From Lobosporangium transversale (taxonomy: Eukaryota; Mortierellomycota; Mortierellomycetes; Mortierellales; Mortierellaceae), in the NCBI RefSeq assembly GCF_002105155.1, contig NW_019028981.1, forward strand, positions 1,280,501-1,344,500: a stretch of 64,000 bases of DNA. The letters run 5' to 3'. Shown here piece after piece: positions 46,670 through 58,488 of the stretch. Under the pieces are notes generated by a model that did not search any database, was not told the origin of the DNA, and saw nothing but the letters and a program-made list of their open reading frames with translations. The position numbers and the translations under genes were made by a program. Numbering within the stretch: position 1 is the stretch's first letter; every line of letters starts with the position of its first letter.

Positions 46670-47039
46670 AGTAATCCGTCATCAGTTAAAAGGAGTATCT
46701 AAAAGTTACGTTGTCCTTCATGATTTACCTGTAAATCATTTGCCAATTCCTGAAGACCACCTTTCAGATTTTTACAACTCTTCATCAGATACTTGATGTC
46801 ATATATGCAAGGGAAATATGTCCTCAACAAATCAAAAAAGTCTCCTTCCTCTGCAGGTAGAGGACTGCATGTCAGAATCTTGAGCAAGTATCCAAAATCG
46901 TAGCCACTATATTATAAAAGAATGATTTTGAGATGTATGATCTTAATTAGCAAAGTAAAACTCTCTCTGCCTATCTCTCTCTTCCTCTTTCCCTTGATAT
47001 ACTGAATGTTTTTTTACCCCCTTGCACCATTTCTAACAA

Positions 47040-47073
<34 letters not shown>

Positions 47074-48052
47074 TCTCATGAGAGCTATCAAGTAATTGGC
47101 CCTTTTTTTTTTTTTTTTTTTTTTTTTCTTCATATATACCTGTGAAAAGAAATCCATTTAACTTCGTCCAGTAGAACAAACCCGGAACTTATAAGAAGTT
47201 CACCGAAATGATGAACATCGATCCCATAATCTTCATGCTTCTGAAAGTTGATTCCAGACTTTGTCAATAGATCAATCGAATCCTGTGCGTACATGTCCTC
47301 ACTATGTAACAAGAATAAGGTAGAAGATAAAAAAAACCACGTCCAAATATGAATTGCTAATTTTTTTTTCCTCCTTCATCGCCTGAGTATGTGGTTTTTG
47401 GTTTGGCAAACTTACGCCAAACTAAACTTGAAATTGAACTGCCAGGTACAGGCATCCTTTGGTATGTTTCCATTCTCATCTGCAAATGTGACACCAAGCT
47501 GGATCATTTTAAGTAGGTCAACATTACATCGTAGAGTTTGATAGTGATAATCGGCCGAGGTACGGAAGTTGCCTTAGATGTATCACGGAAGGAAAAGTAA
47601 GAAAAAAAAAAAAAAAAAAAAAAAGAATCATTCACCGCGTCAGCATAACGGTTCAACTTGATTCCTTTTTGTAATTATTCAACGTCTTCCCGCTCAGTCA
47701 TAGTATATAGGAGACATACCGATAGGTCTGGCAACAACACCTGGAAATTCCGTGTCCTGTTGTGATAGTGTCACATCAATTGAATATAAATAGAATTACG
47801 AAAAAAAAAGCAGATCAAGCCCAAGGTCAGTCCTTTTTGAATATGCTCATTGGTGCCTGCAAAAAAAGAAAGTCTCGCATTCCCACACCCCTCCCCCATG
47901 AGATGCTTGTTGCCTAAGAATTCATGATGACGCAAGTGTACCATGGCAAGATACGGATACTGGTCGACGAGGTCGCGCAAGAGTGCCATCTCCTGCTCCA
48001 AGTTCTCGGCCCAGACTTCTCTGATAATTGCTCTCTCGTTAGGACTAGGCAT
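46233..48052 (-). CDS. POP2: Pop2/Caf1 deadenylase of the CCR4-NOT complex
   Basis: Seven exons join in frame: 48052-47942, 47756-47720, 47572-47416, 47301-47140, 46906-46729, 46610-46495 and 46404-46233. The 310-aa protein has the DEDD exonuclease residues: Asp38 and Glu40 (AMDTEFPG), Asp159 (GYDFGYLL) and Asp228 (QAGSDSLL). [13 protein letters not shown] and WQFNFKF are typical Caf1 segments. It shortens mRNA poly(A) tails in the cytoplasm. A Ser/Asn-rich tail of about 45 residues follows the nuclease fold. The intron at 46611-46728 holds an A run of 48 nt. The gene is divergent from eIF2B beta. Confidence 0.95.
46619..46666. repeat. 48-nt A homopolymer in a Pop2 intron
   Basis: Uninterrupted A on the plus strand, so T on the transcribed sense strand. 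It lies just inside the 46610 acceptor and could act as an extreme polypyrimidine tract. Confidence 0.9.
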
Positions 48053-48706
48053 AGCGCGTCTGTTGTTGTTGCTGAAGCGGACTATGAGAAGCGTGTGAGA
48101 GTATGAAAGAGAAGAGGGAGGCTCTACACTGTGAGCTGTTGAGTTGTGTAATGGACAATAAGATTAACTAGCAGGTAGTAAAATGGAATGTTGTATTTGA
48201 ATGAGCATTTGCATGAATTAGTGGCAAGTTGTGATCGCTCAGACAGGAGAGTTTGCGATGGAATAATTCTACAGTTAAAAAAAAAGAGTACCTGAACAGC
48301 AAGTAATGAGATGCTTATGGTGTGAGTTTTTTTTTATAAAGAAAGTAAATCTGTAAGGTTATCTCTTTTATTATATTGTGCTCTCAACGAATGAATGATG
48401 AATGCTTGCAAAAAAAAGTTGATGCAAAAAAGTTCAGGTCGTCAGAACCGAACAAGGTTTGATCACATGACCCGAAACATGCCTTTAGTTCACGAATAGC
48501 AAATTGCTGAAGGAAAAGAAAATAAAAAGGTGGCAAATCCACAATAAAAGTTATTTCTTTTACCATTGGTAAGGATCGCGTTGAACTACAGGGCAGTAAA
48601 AAAAAAAGAAAAAGAAAAAAGAAGATAAATCAGCGAAAAGTGCACCCTTTCTTTTTCACTTCAATAATAACAACAGACAACAGCGACCCACAGTGACTTT
48701 CAAATA
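48053..48706. promoter_or_regulatory. divergent promoter region, Pop2 and eIF2B beta
   Basis: The two start codons face away from each other across 654 bp. An A-rich run with G interruptions lies at 48598-48630, close to the eIF2B beta side. No gene seen in between. Confidence 0.5.
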
Positions 48707-49362
48707 ATGAGCAAGAACAATGAGCTTGTCGACGATCTGGTCGCAAAACTCAAGAGGCGCCAACTTGTGGGATCGTCAACTGTGGCGCAGGCGACACTCA
48801 AACTGCTGATTGTAGTCATTTCCAAGAACAACTGGACAACTTGCAATCAACTTGTTACACTAGTTAAATCAGTTGGTCGACGACTAGTTCAAGCCAATCC
48901 TACTGAGCTTGCTGTTGGAAACATCATCCGTCGTGTCCTTCATGTTATCAGAGAAGAATTTCGGGAGGCAGAGTCCATTGCTTCGCATATGGACCAGAAC
49001 GAGACCCATTCAGCACCCCTCACCACTTCTTCGTCCATGTACAACTTGCTTGGAGAAACAGGATCAACTCCAGCAGAAAAAAATGTTCAATATCCCAGTA
49101 GTTTGAGAAGTAATATTATTCAAGAAATTCGTGAAATCAAGGATGAATTGGAGAACATTTACGAAAACATTAAAAACCAAGCCTCCCTTCAGATCCACTC
49201 AAAGTGAGTCATAACGGTTCACATATCTTTTTCTTTTTTTTTCTTTTTTTTTTTCTTTTTTTTTTTTTTTGTTAATTACCTATACAAGTTATCGATTGCC
49301 TTGCGCTTGAGGGCTCGTTTCTCACATAATTGATGTTAACTTGATTTTATTTTATTTTTTTA

Positions 49363-49412
<50 letters not shown>

Positions 49413-50349
49413 AATTAGCGAAATCATTATGACAGTCGGCCGATCCAAGACAGTGGAAGAGTTCTTGAAGATGGCTGCTGTTAAAAGAAAGTTTCAGGTC
49501 TTGGTTGCAGAGAGTGCACCCTCGTAAGTTTTGTTCTTTATCCTTTGGACAAATGAAAAGAAAAAGAAAGAAAGAGTCGGCTATCTCTATTGCTTTAATT
49601 GACAAAATTTCAATCTTTTACCTATTGAACATTAGTTATTCTGGACAAGAGATGGCCCTTGAGCTCTCGAAAGCCGGTATTGAGACGACTGTAATCCCAG
49701 ATTCAGCTGTTTTCGCTGTCATGTCTCGTGTCAACAAGGTCATTCTCGGAACTCACGCTGGTAAGTAAAAAGAAATGAAAAAAATACAAAGCTCAAAGTT
49801 CGAATAGAAAGTCGAGAGTAGAGTTGATTTATGATTGTGTACTGACAGTGATCTTGTGACCTTGCTATAGTTCTTGCCAATGGAGGGCTAGTGGCCATTT
49901 CAGGGACACACATGATGGCAGCAGCAGCAAAACATCACTCAATCCCTGTGGTGGTATGTACGGGATTATACAAACTCTCGCCCTTATACCCATATGACGA
50001 GGATAGTTTCAATGTCACGTTCAATCCTGATTCCGTACTTGGATTTGAAGAAGGCGATCTGATCGAGAAGGTGACTGTGACGAATCCATACTACGACTAT
50101 GTATCACCCGATTTTGTGAATCTGTTCATCACCAATCAAGGTGGCCACCCGCCCTCTTACCTCTACCGTCTCATGTATGTTGAACTTTTATGTGTGTGTA
50201 TATATAAGATTAATAATGGTTGTCGGATGTATGTCTATGAAGGGTAAAAAGATAAAGTGTTTAATTCCTCTGCATTTTTTATTTTATTTTTGATCTTAAT
50301 GAATAGTGTTGAGAACTACGATCCAAACGATCACACGTTTGATCTTTAG
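48707..50349 (+). CDS. GCD7: translation initiation factor eIF2B subunit beta
   Basis: Five exons (48707-49203, 49419-49523, 49636-49760, 49871-50174, 50307-50349) join to 357 aa. Diagnostic segments are [66 protein letters not shown] and the C-terminal [20 protein letters not shown]. The protein is a regulatory subunit of the guanine nucleotide exchange factor that recharges eIF2 and senses its phosphorylation. Length and end ([13 protein letters not shown]) are normal. The first intron contains a 38-nt A run just before its acceptor. Confidence 0.96.
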
Positions 50350-50360
50350 AGAATAAGGTG

Positions 50361-50391
<31 letters not shown>

Positions 50392-50839
50392 GGCTAGCCG
50401 CTCGTTCATGTATGTACCATTGTGTCCTTCAATCAATTACAGTAAAAAAAATTTTTTAGTGCCCTTGCATTTTTTACTTTCCAAAGCAAAAGAATGAATA
50501 AAAAGCCTTGCCTTTGCATATTTTTTTCTTGGTAAAATATAAAAGATGCAAAACACCAAGAAATGTTCTCCTGGATAAGAAGTACATGTGTCAATTACAT
50601 TTGATTTGTCCTTAATTGTTTGATATTCCAAACCCAAAAAATAACGAAAAATGATTTGTGGTCCGATGGAACAAACGTATTGACATTCATATTTTCTTAT
50701 TTGAAATTGAATTTGAGTTTTCCTTACGTACGGTTCAACTACCCACTCCACTCTCCACTCGGGCCTTATTGATCTTGATGGCGTATGTTGAGAGTCTCAG
50801 CCCATACAACGCTTTTTGTTTATCCCATTCCCATTCATG

Positions 50840-50877
<38 letters not shown>

Positions 50878-51634
50878 TATAACACTCATGGCCCGGGGGT
50901 ACCAAAAGATGTTTGCAATGTTTTTTTTTTTTTAAAAAAGTAATAGTGGCATTGAGCAATGACCAACTTCTGTCCCCGATCATTCAATTTAATAAGCACA
51001 CACTCACGTCATTCTACTAGATACCAGGGCGGGATGTTGAAGACCAGAAAATTTGGAAATATGGAGATGCAAAGAAACAGAAACGGGAAGGGGAATGGAA
51101 ACAAGCAACAACGGAAGCACACGATGGTGCCATATTGTTTGGCAGCATGCATCAGATCGGAGAGACCATTGAGCATCTTCTAAATAAGACATGAAAGCAT
51201 AATTTAAACAAAGTTGACTTGGTATCTCTTTCAGACCAAGAGCATGTTATCCTCAGATGTGTGTTTGCTTGGTTTAGATAAGAGGGACCGAGAAAGAGCG
51301 AGGGGAGGAAACAGATCATGAGTAAGGATATGGACAGAGGAAAAGCCAAGGAGACCCATGAATTGCCTTTTTGTCAATTGGGTGTTACCTTGCACATTGT
51401 CCCATCACGTATTGTACAATTTTAGAAAACTGACAATGACGGCCCCTTTCGTTCATCATCCATGCCAATGGGCCAATGGTCCATACTGTTTTTGCCGTGC
51501 TTTCTGCTACAACAGTGATTCAGCCTCTTACTCTTGAGAAGAATCCTCCTTTTTATTTAATTTTTTGTTTTCTCCGCAATCTCAGCCTAGACCAGATTTG
51601 TAAACTTGCGGATCTCTTTTGAAGGCGTGGATTT
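50350..51634. other. intergenic, no gene seen
   Basis: T runs lie at 50361-50390 and 50841-50874. No frame of coding character was found. It is followed by the open leader of the kelch-kinase gene. Confidence 0.45.
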
Positions 51635-52819
51635 TTGGACAATTTTGACTTTATCTTTTCCAACCAAAGAATTTCTTTAATCTCTTTATTCTTTACTTCT
51701 CTTTCCTTCTTTCTTTCTCCTCTCTCTCTCCTCTCTTCTCTCCTCTCTTCCCTCTCTCCTCTTGCTATTCGTTGGCTTTCTCTTTCCATGTCTAGTCTCT
51801 GCTGTACGCCGAGTCTGACCAATAGAGTGAGCGTCTCTAGGAGACGACGCAGCTCTTACTCCCATTCTCTTTTTTATGCACATTTCTCTCAAATTCCTTT
51901 TCATGCTCACATTCAACTCCATTCTCATTCACCCATCTTATTCAGGCACAGGAACGAGAAGAGACTTTTGTTTCATGCACACTCCGACTCTCTTTCTTAC
52001 ATGATACAAGATTCAGTTCACCTGTCTACAACTGAAGTCGTGCCTGTATCTGTGTTTAGATCTGCAGCCACAACTGCTGAACTAGTAAATGCTGAAGCAG
52101 AAGCAGAAGCAGAAGCACCTACAATAGTCAAAGCAAAAGTAAAAGCCATCAACATGATACCTTCGCATTCGATGTCTATCCCTGTCCCTTCTCCTTCCCC
52201 TCTTTCCGCTTCTCCTTTTCCTACGACGGATACAACAATGACACCAAGAAGAACAGAAGCTTCGACCACAACAACGCTAAATATATCAGCAGTTTTCACA
52301 TCACTACAATCGTTTGCCACTACTGCACAGGCAGTAGCAGCGTGTATGCACTTTGGAGATCAGGCTCCGCCCCCTGGTGTTCAGTCACTACGAGGACCAA
52401 CGCAAGTGCAAATCAGATCATCAATGCCATCATTAACTATGACCACTCCTAGTACACCATGCATGAGCCTTATAGGCCCTTGTTCCTGTTCTCGTTCTCT
52501 AGAACCATGGTGTCTCCCCGACCTGTTCCGTAGAAGGGGGAGGAAAAGTATAGCTAGGGAGAGCGGGCTTAGGAGGAGGCGGAGATGGAGAGGGGTGTCA
52601 TCGTTTAAAAGAGGAGCTACAGCAGAAACAATGCTATCAATAGCAAAGATAACGACGATCTCAACAACAACAACACCGCCATCATCAGAGGCGATCAAAA
52701 CAACCATCCCGACACCTGCACCAACGATCGCGACAACAATTCAAGATGCAACCTTCAAAACAATAGGAATAAGGACAAAAGGAAATATCTCAACAATTAC
52801 ATTCTCATCAACGAAGACC
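51635..52819 (+). other. long open leader in frame with the kelch-kinase
   Basis: The reading frame is open for 395 codons before the signal-peptide Met. Its composition is Ser/Thr/Pro-rich with simple runs (Glu-Ala repeats near 52095-52115), and it begins with TTG. Inner ATG codons exist, for example at 52155 and 52439. If translated it would bury the signal peptide. It is more likely an untranslated leader or alternative N-terminus than the main start. Confidence 0.4.
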
Positions 52820-55800
52820 ATGTCATTCTTCGCCACATCTTCAGTTATCCTCTATTCCATCCTCTTGACTATGATGGCTATCATCACTCCTCAACTCGCG
52901 CTCGTAGGGGCTGCGGCTGTTTCGCCAAGCTGGCGTGCGTTTCACGGGGCTGCAATCATAGACACGGATATGGTCATCTTTGGCGGGGTCACAGATTCGT
53001 CCAAGAGTCCCTACGGCGCCAACATGCTGGGCTCTAATGATGTTTGGGTCTGGAGCACGACCCTGCGTCAATGGTCGCAGCCCACGATTCAAGGTTCACC
53101 TACATCTACGCCTGCGCCCCAAAAGTTCCTGGATTCGATCGCGTTACAATCACAGGGCAAGATGATGTCCCTGGTCGCCAATGCATCTTCACCAAGCAAT
53201 TCTTTACTGATGCTGGACACATACTTTTGGGTCTGGTCTATCCCTAACTCACGTAATCATTATTGTTTTGATACCTATGCTTCTGTCGTTTTTTTTTTAT
53301 ACCCATTTTGGTTTATGATTCTCCGCCCGGTGACTAAAATAAGAACATCAAAAAACAAAAATAAATGTTTTATTCACAAAAAAAAAAAAAAAAATCCTCA
53401 TGAATAGCGAACCCTGCTGTGGCACCTCAACTTCGACTCGGAGCAGCTGTCGGAATGGCTGATTCAACTGTTTTTGTGCACGGAGGAGCATCAGTTGGGT
53501 CCGATGGTTTTGCGAGCACGGGCGTTCTGAACGATCTTAGCAAGCTGGTAATGTTGTTGTTATTTTTATTGTTGTTATAGTCGATCTTCAATCAATCTAC
53601 TCTTCTATTTATTCCTCAATTGTTTGGATGTTTGGTGTCCATCTTGCTTGTATCTTTATTTTTATTTTTGTTTTTATTTTTTCTCTCATATCTGCTTCTG
53701 CTTCCTCTTTTCTTTCAGTCTTGTTCTTTTTATCTTTTTTATTGCTTTTACTAAAAATTCAAGTTCACTGACTCTTCTACACGATGAAAAGGGTGTGGGA
53801 GTGAAAGGGGAGGAGGAGAAGATGGTGAAGAGGGATGATGGTGTTCAGTATCTATATTTACCTCAATACACTGGAGGTGTCTTTTTTTTTATTGTCTGTT
53901 TCTCTCTTTCCCTTGTGTTCAGACCGCCGCCCAACCCAGATCTATTTTTATGATACTGACAAACCAACTGGGCTATACAAACACAGACTGTGGGAAAGAG
54001 ACGGGGTTTGGGAGAATGGGAATGGCCTTGAAAAAACATCATTGTTTAGTAACAGATGTTTTTTTTTTCTTTATACTGACAAGACATTTATGCTTTTGTA
54101 TTCTTTGTAATGATTATTTTATCTTGCATAAATATCAACCATCATATTAATAATTATAATAATTATAATAATGATAACAATAAAAGGATGAGAGTACGTT
54201 CCAGTGGACTTCGATCGCCAACGGACCTGCGTTGATGCACCACACTATGTGCCGACTAACAGGACTCAATACGATGATTGTTTTTGGTGGTAGCGACCAA
54301 TCCACAGTGGCATTCAACACTGTGCATACATTTAATCTCGATGTTGAAGTTTGGGTACTCTCTAAACCTGTCTACGCTGGTATCGGAGGTACGATTCCGT
54401 CAATTCGCAAAGGTCATTCGGCTGTTTGTTTTAACAACACGATGATTGTTTATGGTAAGTTTGAGTTTGAGGATATGGTAAAGACATGATCCCGCCAAAA
54501 AGAAAAGGAACGAATGATATGAAATGCTTGTTTGCTTGTTGTATCACATTCCACAAACCACATGTCTTTTTTTTTTTTTTTTTTCGGGACTGAAAATAGA
54601 ATATACTCTCGAATATACTCTCATCTCCATCTACATCTACATCTCAATATCTCAAATTCTAACATGGTTGCTGCAAAATTTTATTTTTAAAATTTTATTT
54701 TTTTTTCACAGGTGGTGGGCCAGATGGGCCTGTAGATGACGACGTATGGGTGCTGGACGCGTCCAAGTCTGAATGGACGTGGAATAGGATGACGACTAAT
54801 AAGCAAATGGGACCTGGGCCACGTACTGGACATTCAGCACTTCTCAATGGAACCAACATGCTTGTCTGGGGCGGTTATGGTACCGCTCTCCCAAATGACA
54901 CCAATATTTATATTCTAGATACAGAAACATGGCAATGGAGTTCGTCCAGAGATCCTAGCCCTGCGGCACCGCCTTTACCAGTTGTTCCACCTCCCCCTCC
55001 AGCCGAACCCAAAAGAACCAATCTACCATTGACGTTAGGTGTTGTCTGTGGCAGTGTAGCTCTTATTGTAGCCTTTGTAGGCTTCTTACTTCTTCGCAGG
55101 AGATCTCTCAAGAGGAAACAGGATCGAGCAAAATGTGCATCACAAGGATCACAAGGTGGTACTGCTAGTTTTATAACAGATGGTGAACTGAGCCTAGCAA
55201 GGGACGCTGTTGGAGATGATAAACAACAACCAGGCTTTGTGTATAGTGGCGGCGGTATTGGTGCTGGTACAGACAAAGATTCTGGTACGTCATCCTCAGG
55301 AGGGAAGCGCTCTTTTCAAACTAGTAATATTCCCTCTCAGAGATCGATACCAGCACATTCACATAGTTACCCTATGCAGTCTATGACAGCATTTGCAGCA
55401 GCGGACCATGAGTCATTATCTCATCGTGCAGAATCGAGCCGGTCATCTGAGCAGTATCGACAGCCTCTGACAGCTTCATCACAAAAGGAGGGCAGTGTCG
55501 GCCATGAGCGAGCAGGGACCACAGGGACAGGAGGATCCTTAGTAGAAAATGCTGCTAGAGTCGGATCCATCTCTTCCGACCCTTTTTATCCAGCATACCT
55601 GGCAGAGGATGATGAAGAGGATGCAGACCGATGGACTTTTGCATCATCACTTTCATTTGATCAACGAGATAATCACCATAGCTTGCCGACGTTACGGTAT
55701 ATACCCACGCGTGTTCATGGAACATCAGCGAGATCACAAGGTCAATCTACAGGAAGCATTGGCGGAACTAGCTCACAACGAATGCCCATGATGATTTATC

Positions 55801-57747
55801 ATAGTGGCGCTGGTGGTTCAAAGCCACTACGAGGTGACCGCAGTGCAGGAGGAATGTCTATACGAACAGGAAACGGATCGTCGATCGGACCAGGCTCGGT
55901 GTCATTGGCTGCAGCCGCCGTAGCTACATCGACCGAGGTTCTGAGCCGAGATGGATCCACCAGTCCTCGGGATGCGACTCTTTTTAACGCTGTCAGTCCA
56001 TTGGATAGAGTGACGCTAATGTGCTCTGGAATGGATATTGCTAGTTCGCATCCCGAAGAAGATGCTCCTGTGTTTAATTCTGGTGCAAGCAGCTCTGTAC
56101 AGCTACATCAGCGGCAAAAGCAACGGAATGCAGGCGGTAACAACAAAGGTAGCACTGTTGCTGCTGGTACTACTACCACTGCTGCCGCTATTATTCCATC
56201 TGAATCTCAGCAGATACAATTCAAGGGACTATCTGAAGAGGCTACGACAGATCTTCGGCGCAAGGATACTACATCGACCTCGACAACAAAGTCATCAACC
56301 AATTATACTACCTTGGACAACCCAGCGTTAGTAACTTTGGTCCAGAACTTGCCCGCTCGATACAAACTTTCGAAATCGCCGAGCCCTATACATGGAGAGT
56401 CGAATGACATCCTGTTTGCCATTGATTCAGATACTCAGCAGCCGATTGTAATTAAATCATTTGCCAGGAAAGAGGCATGGGAGCGTGAATGTCGAATTTT
56501 GAGACGGCTGAGAGGCCCCAATATTGTGGAGCTGAAGCATGTAGCGACGTTGGTCTTGTCCGAGACAGATGATCCCAATAAGCCAGCCAAGATTCGATTA
56601 ACAATATTGGAGCGACTAGATGAGACATTGGCTCAGATGCTAAAGAATGCTAGAAAAGCCAAGAAAGTGGCCTTACGCGAACAAGCAGGACCGAATGAAA
56701 TGTCTGAACTGGATTTAACAGGCTCAGCTCTGTATCGATCCGGAACTGCGCTGGATGAAGGATATATCCGGGATATTGCGAAGGGAGTACTCCGGTGTTT
56801 GAGTTGGTGTCATTCGAAGAAAATTGTCTATTGTGACCTGAAGCCCTCGAACGTGATGCATAACCGGGATGATCCTCGACAACAATGGAAATTGATTGAC
56901 ATGGAGTCTTCACGCGTAGCGAGCGAGGAATGTATTGGAATCGGAACTGTTCGGTATTGTCCACCTGAGGTGGCTCGAGGAACCACAGTTGATAAGCAAG
57001 CGTCATCAGGCGTTACAGCCAACTATAGCATTGATCTCTGGGCATTTGGATGCTTGGTCTATGTAAGTCAATGAAAAGATGTTTCGTCACGCCTTTTGCC
57101 TTCCTCCAACAATATTTGTTCAGTCAGTAATGCTTTTGTATGCTAATATCTTATTTATCTACTATTGGATCTTGAAATATCTGTAGGAATTGTTTGCAAC
57201 TAGGCCATTGTTTCCTCTATCGTTGTCAGATGACACGGTGCTTCACTTTTTGGCGCACCCTTCTCCAGACACACCATCACTGGCGAATGGTCTCCGATGG
57301 AATTCAGCACGTGAATTGGTGATTCCTGATTTCGAACTAGCTGTCCCTAATGAGAGTGCTCGAGCATTGATCCGTATTCTCTTGCACCCAGATCCACAAC
57401 GCCGTGCCACTATGAATCAAGTCTTGGTAAGAGGCTCCTCCCTTCTTTTTCCACACTTTTTGTCAATTGTCGCCATTGTTGTCTCTTTCCTTAGATATCA
57501 CCCATTACTTACAATATCCAATAATAACAACGTTAAAATACTAATAATTGGATATTTTGATTAATAGGCTTCAGATTATTTGGGCATTTCTCCAGAGTCA
57601 AGACACTCTTATACGCGTGAGCGTGAATTATCTTCAGCTGACGAGCGTCGATCTGCATCGATCGCATCGGAAACGCAGACATCATTGCAGGCCTTAACTT
57701 GGTCCCCTCAGCAACAACAGTACAGCGATAACAATAGTAACCAATAA
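52820..57747 (+). CDS. predicted receptor-like kelch / transmembrane / kinase protein
   Basis: Six exons keep frame: 52820-53252, 53408-53547, 54187-54454, 54712-57062, 57187-57426 and 57568-57747, giving 1203 aa. A signal peptide (ILYSILLTMMAIITPQLAL) is followed by kelch-type repeats to about residue 370: WRAFHGAAIIDTDMVIFGG, DDVWVLD, GHSALLNGTNMLVWGG. A Pro-rich hinge leads to one membrane span (about 386-409) and then RRRSLKRK, so the C-terminus is cytoplasmic. A long Ser-rich linker precedes a protein kinase domain at about 835-1140. It has Lys862 (IVIKSF), a YCDLKPSNV catalytic loop (Asp989, Lys991, Asn994), an LIDMESS segment in place of DFG (Asp1010) and a PPE motif. Kelch-transmembrane proteins are known in fungi; fusion to a kinase is unusual. 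Ligand and substrate are unknown. The third exon border (long intron 53548-54186) is the weakest join. Confidence 0.85.
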
Positions 57748-57768
57748 CCAATAACCAATAACCAATAA
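57741..57768 (+). repeat. four tandem CCAATAA units
   Basis: Perfect 7-bp units begin in the last codons of the kelch-kinase gene. The first unit contains its stop codon TAA. Each unit carries TAA and a CCAAT sequence. Confidence 0.9.
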
Positions 57769-58488
57769 CGGCAGTGGGCTTTACACAAAAGGTCTCGGCC
57801 ACAACCTGTAGAAAAGGCTACTTACTCTTATCTATCTCAACGATCTTAATAAGTCAGAAGCCAACGTGAGCTTTTTTTTTGAAATATATCTATCCTCAAT
57901 ATTATTATCTTTATTATTATTTTATTTCGCATAGATCAACTGTAGCCATCATCTACCCAAGATTTACTCTTTATTCATCCAACTATTTCATGTATAATAG
58001 ACTCTTTCATAATTATAATAAAAAAAAAATGTTATCGTGTAAATTTCAAGATAAATAACAGAGTCATTAACAAATGTAATAGTTATCCAATCCTGCCAAT
58101 GCCAACACATCACTCTTTTTTTTTTTTTTTTTTTTTTTTTTTCGTGCGTTGGTCAGAGAAAAGACTTGTATGCGTATACAGTTCTGCTGAGAGTGCTGCT
58201 AGATTTTTATCATGAGCTTATTTCGTGTTGTATGCGTTGCATGTGGCATGTGCGTGTGCAAATTGAATAAGAGTATTGAATTGTACGTATTAAAGCCATA
58301 TAAAAGATATGAATGATTGCATCTTGACTTGAGCAAAAACACACTTTGTCAACAAACATATTTTTCTTTTCCTCATTTCATTCTTTTTGTTTTTCATTCC
58401 TCTTCATTCATTCCGTTTCTTCGATACTTGACATACTTTGTTTAAACTCTAAAGCTTTATATCCAACATATTCATAACATGGTCAAAG
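57748..58488. other. intergenic, promoter side of malate dehydrogenase
   Basis: This stretch holds a T run at 58118-58142 and a pyrimidine-rich leader at about 58350-58440 just before the malate dehydrogenase start. No gene seen. Confidence 0.5.

Noticed and set aside
53548..54186. An extra kelch exon in this intron, after the AG at about 53921
   Set aside because: It opens after a good acceptor but gives no kelch motif. Joining 53547 to 54187 directly keeps phase and gives a sensible kelch sequence.
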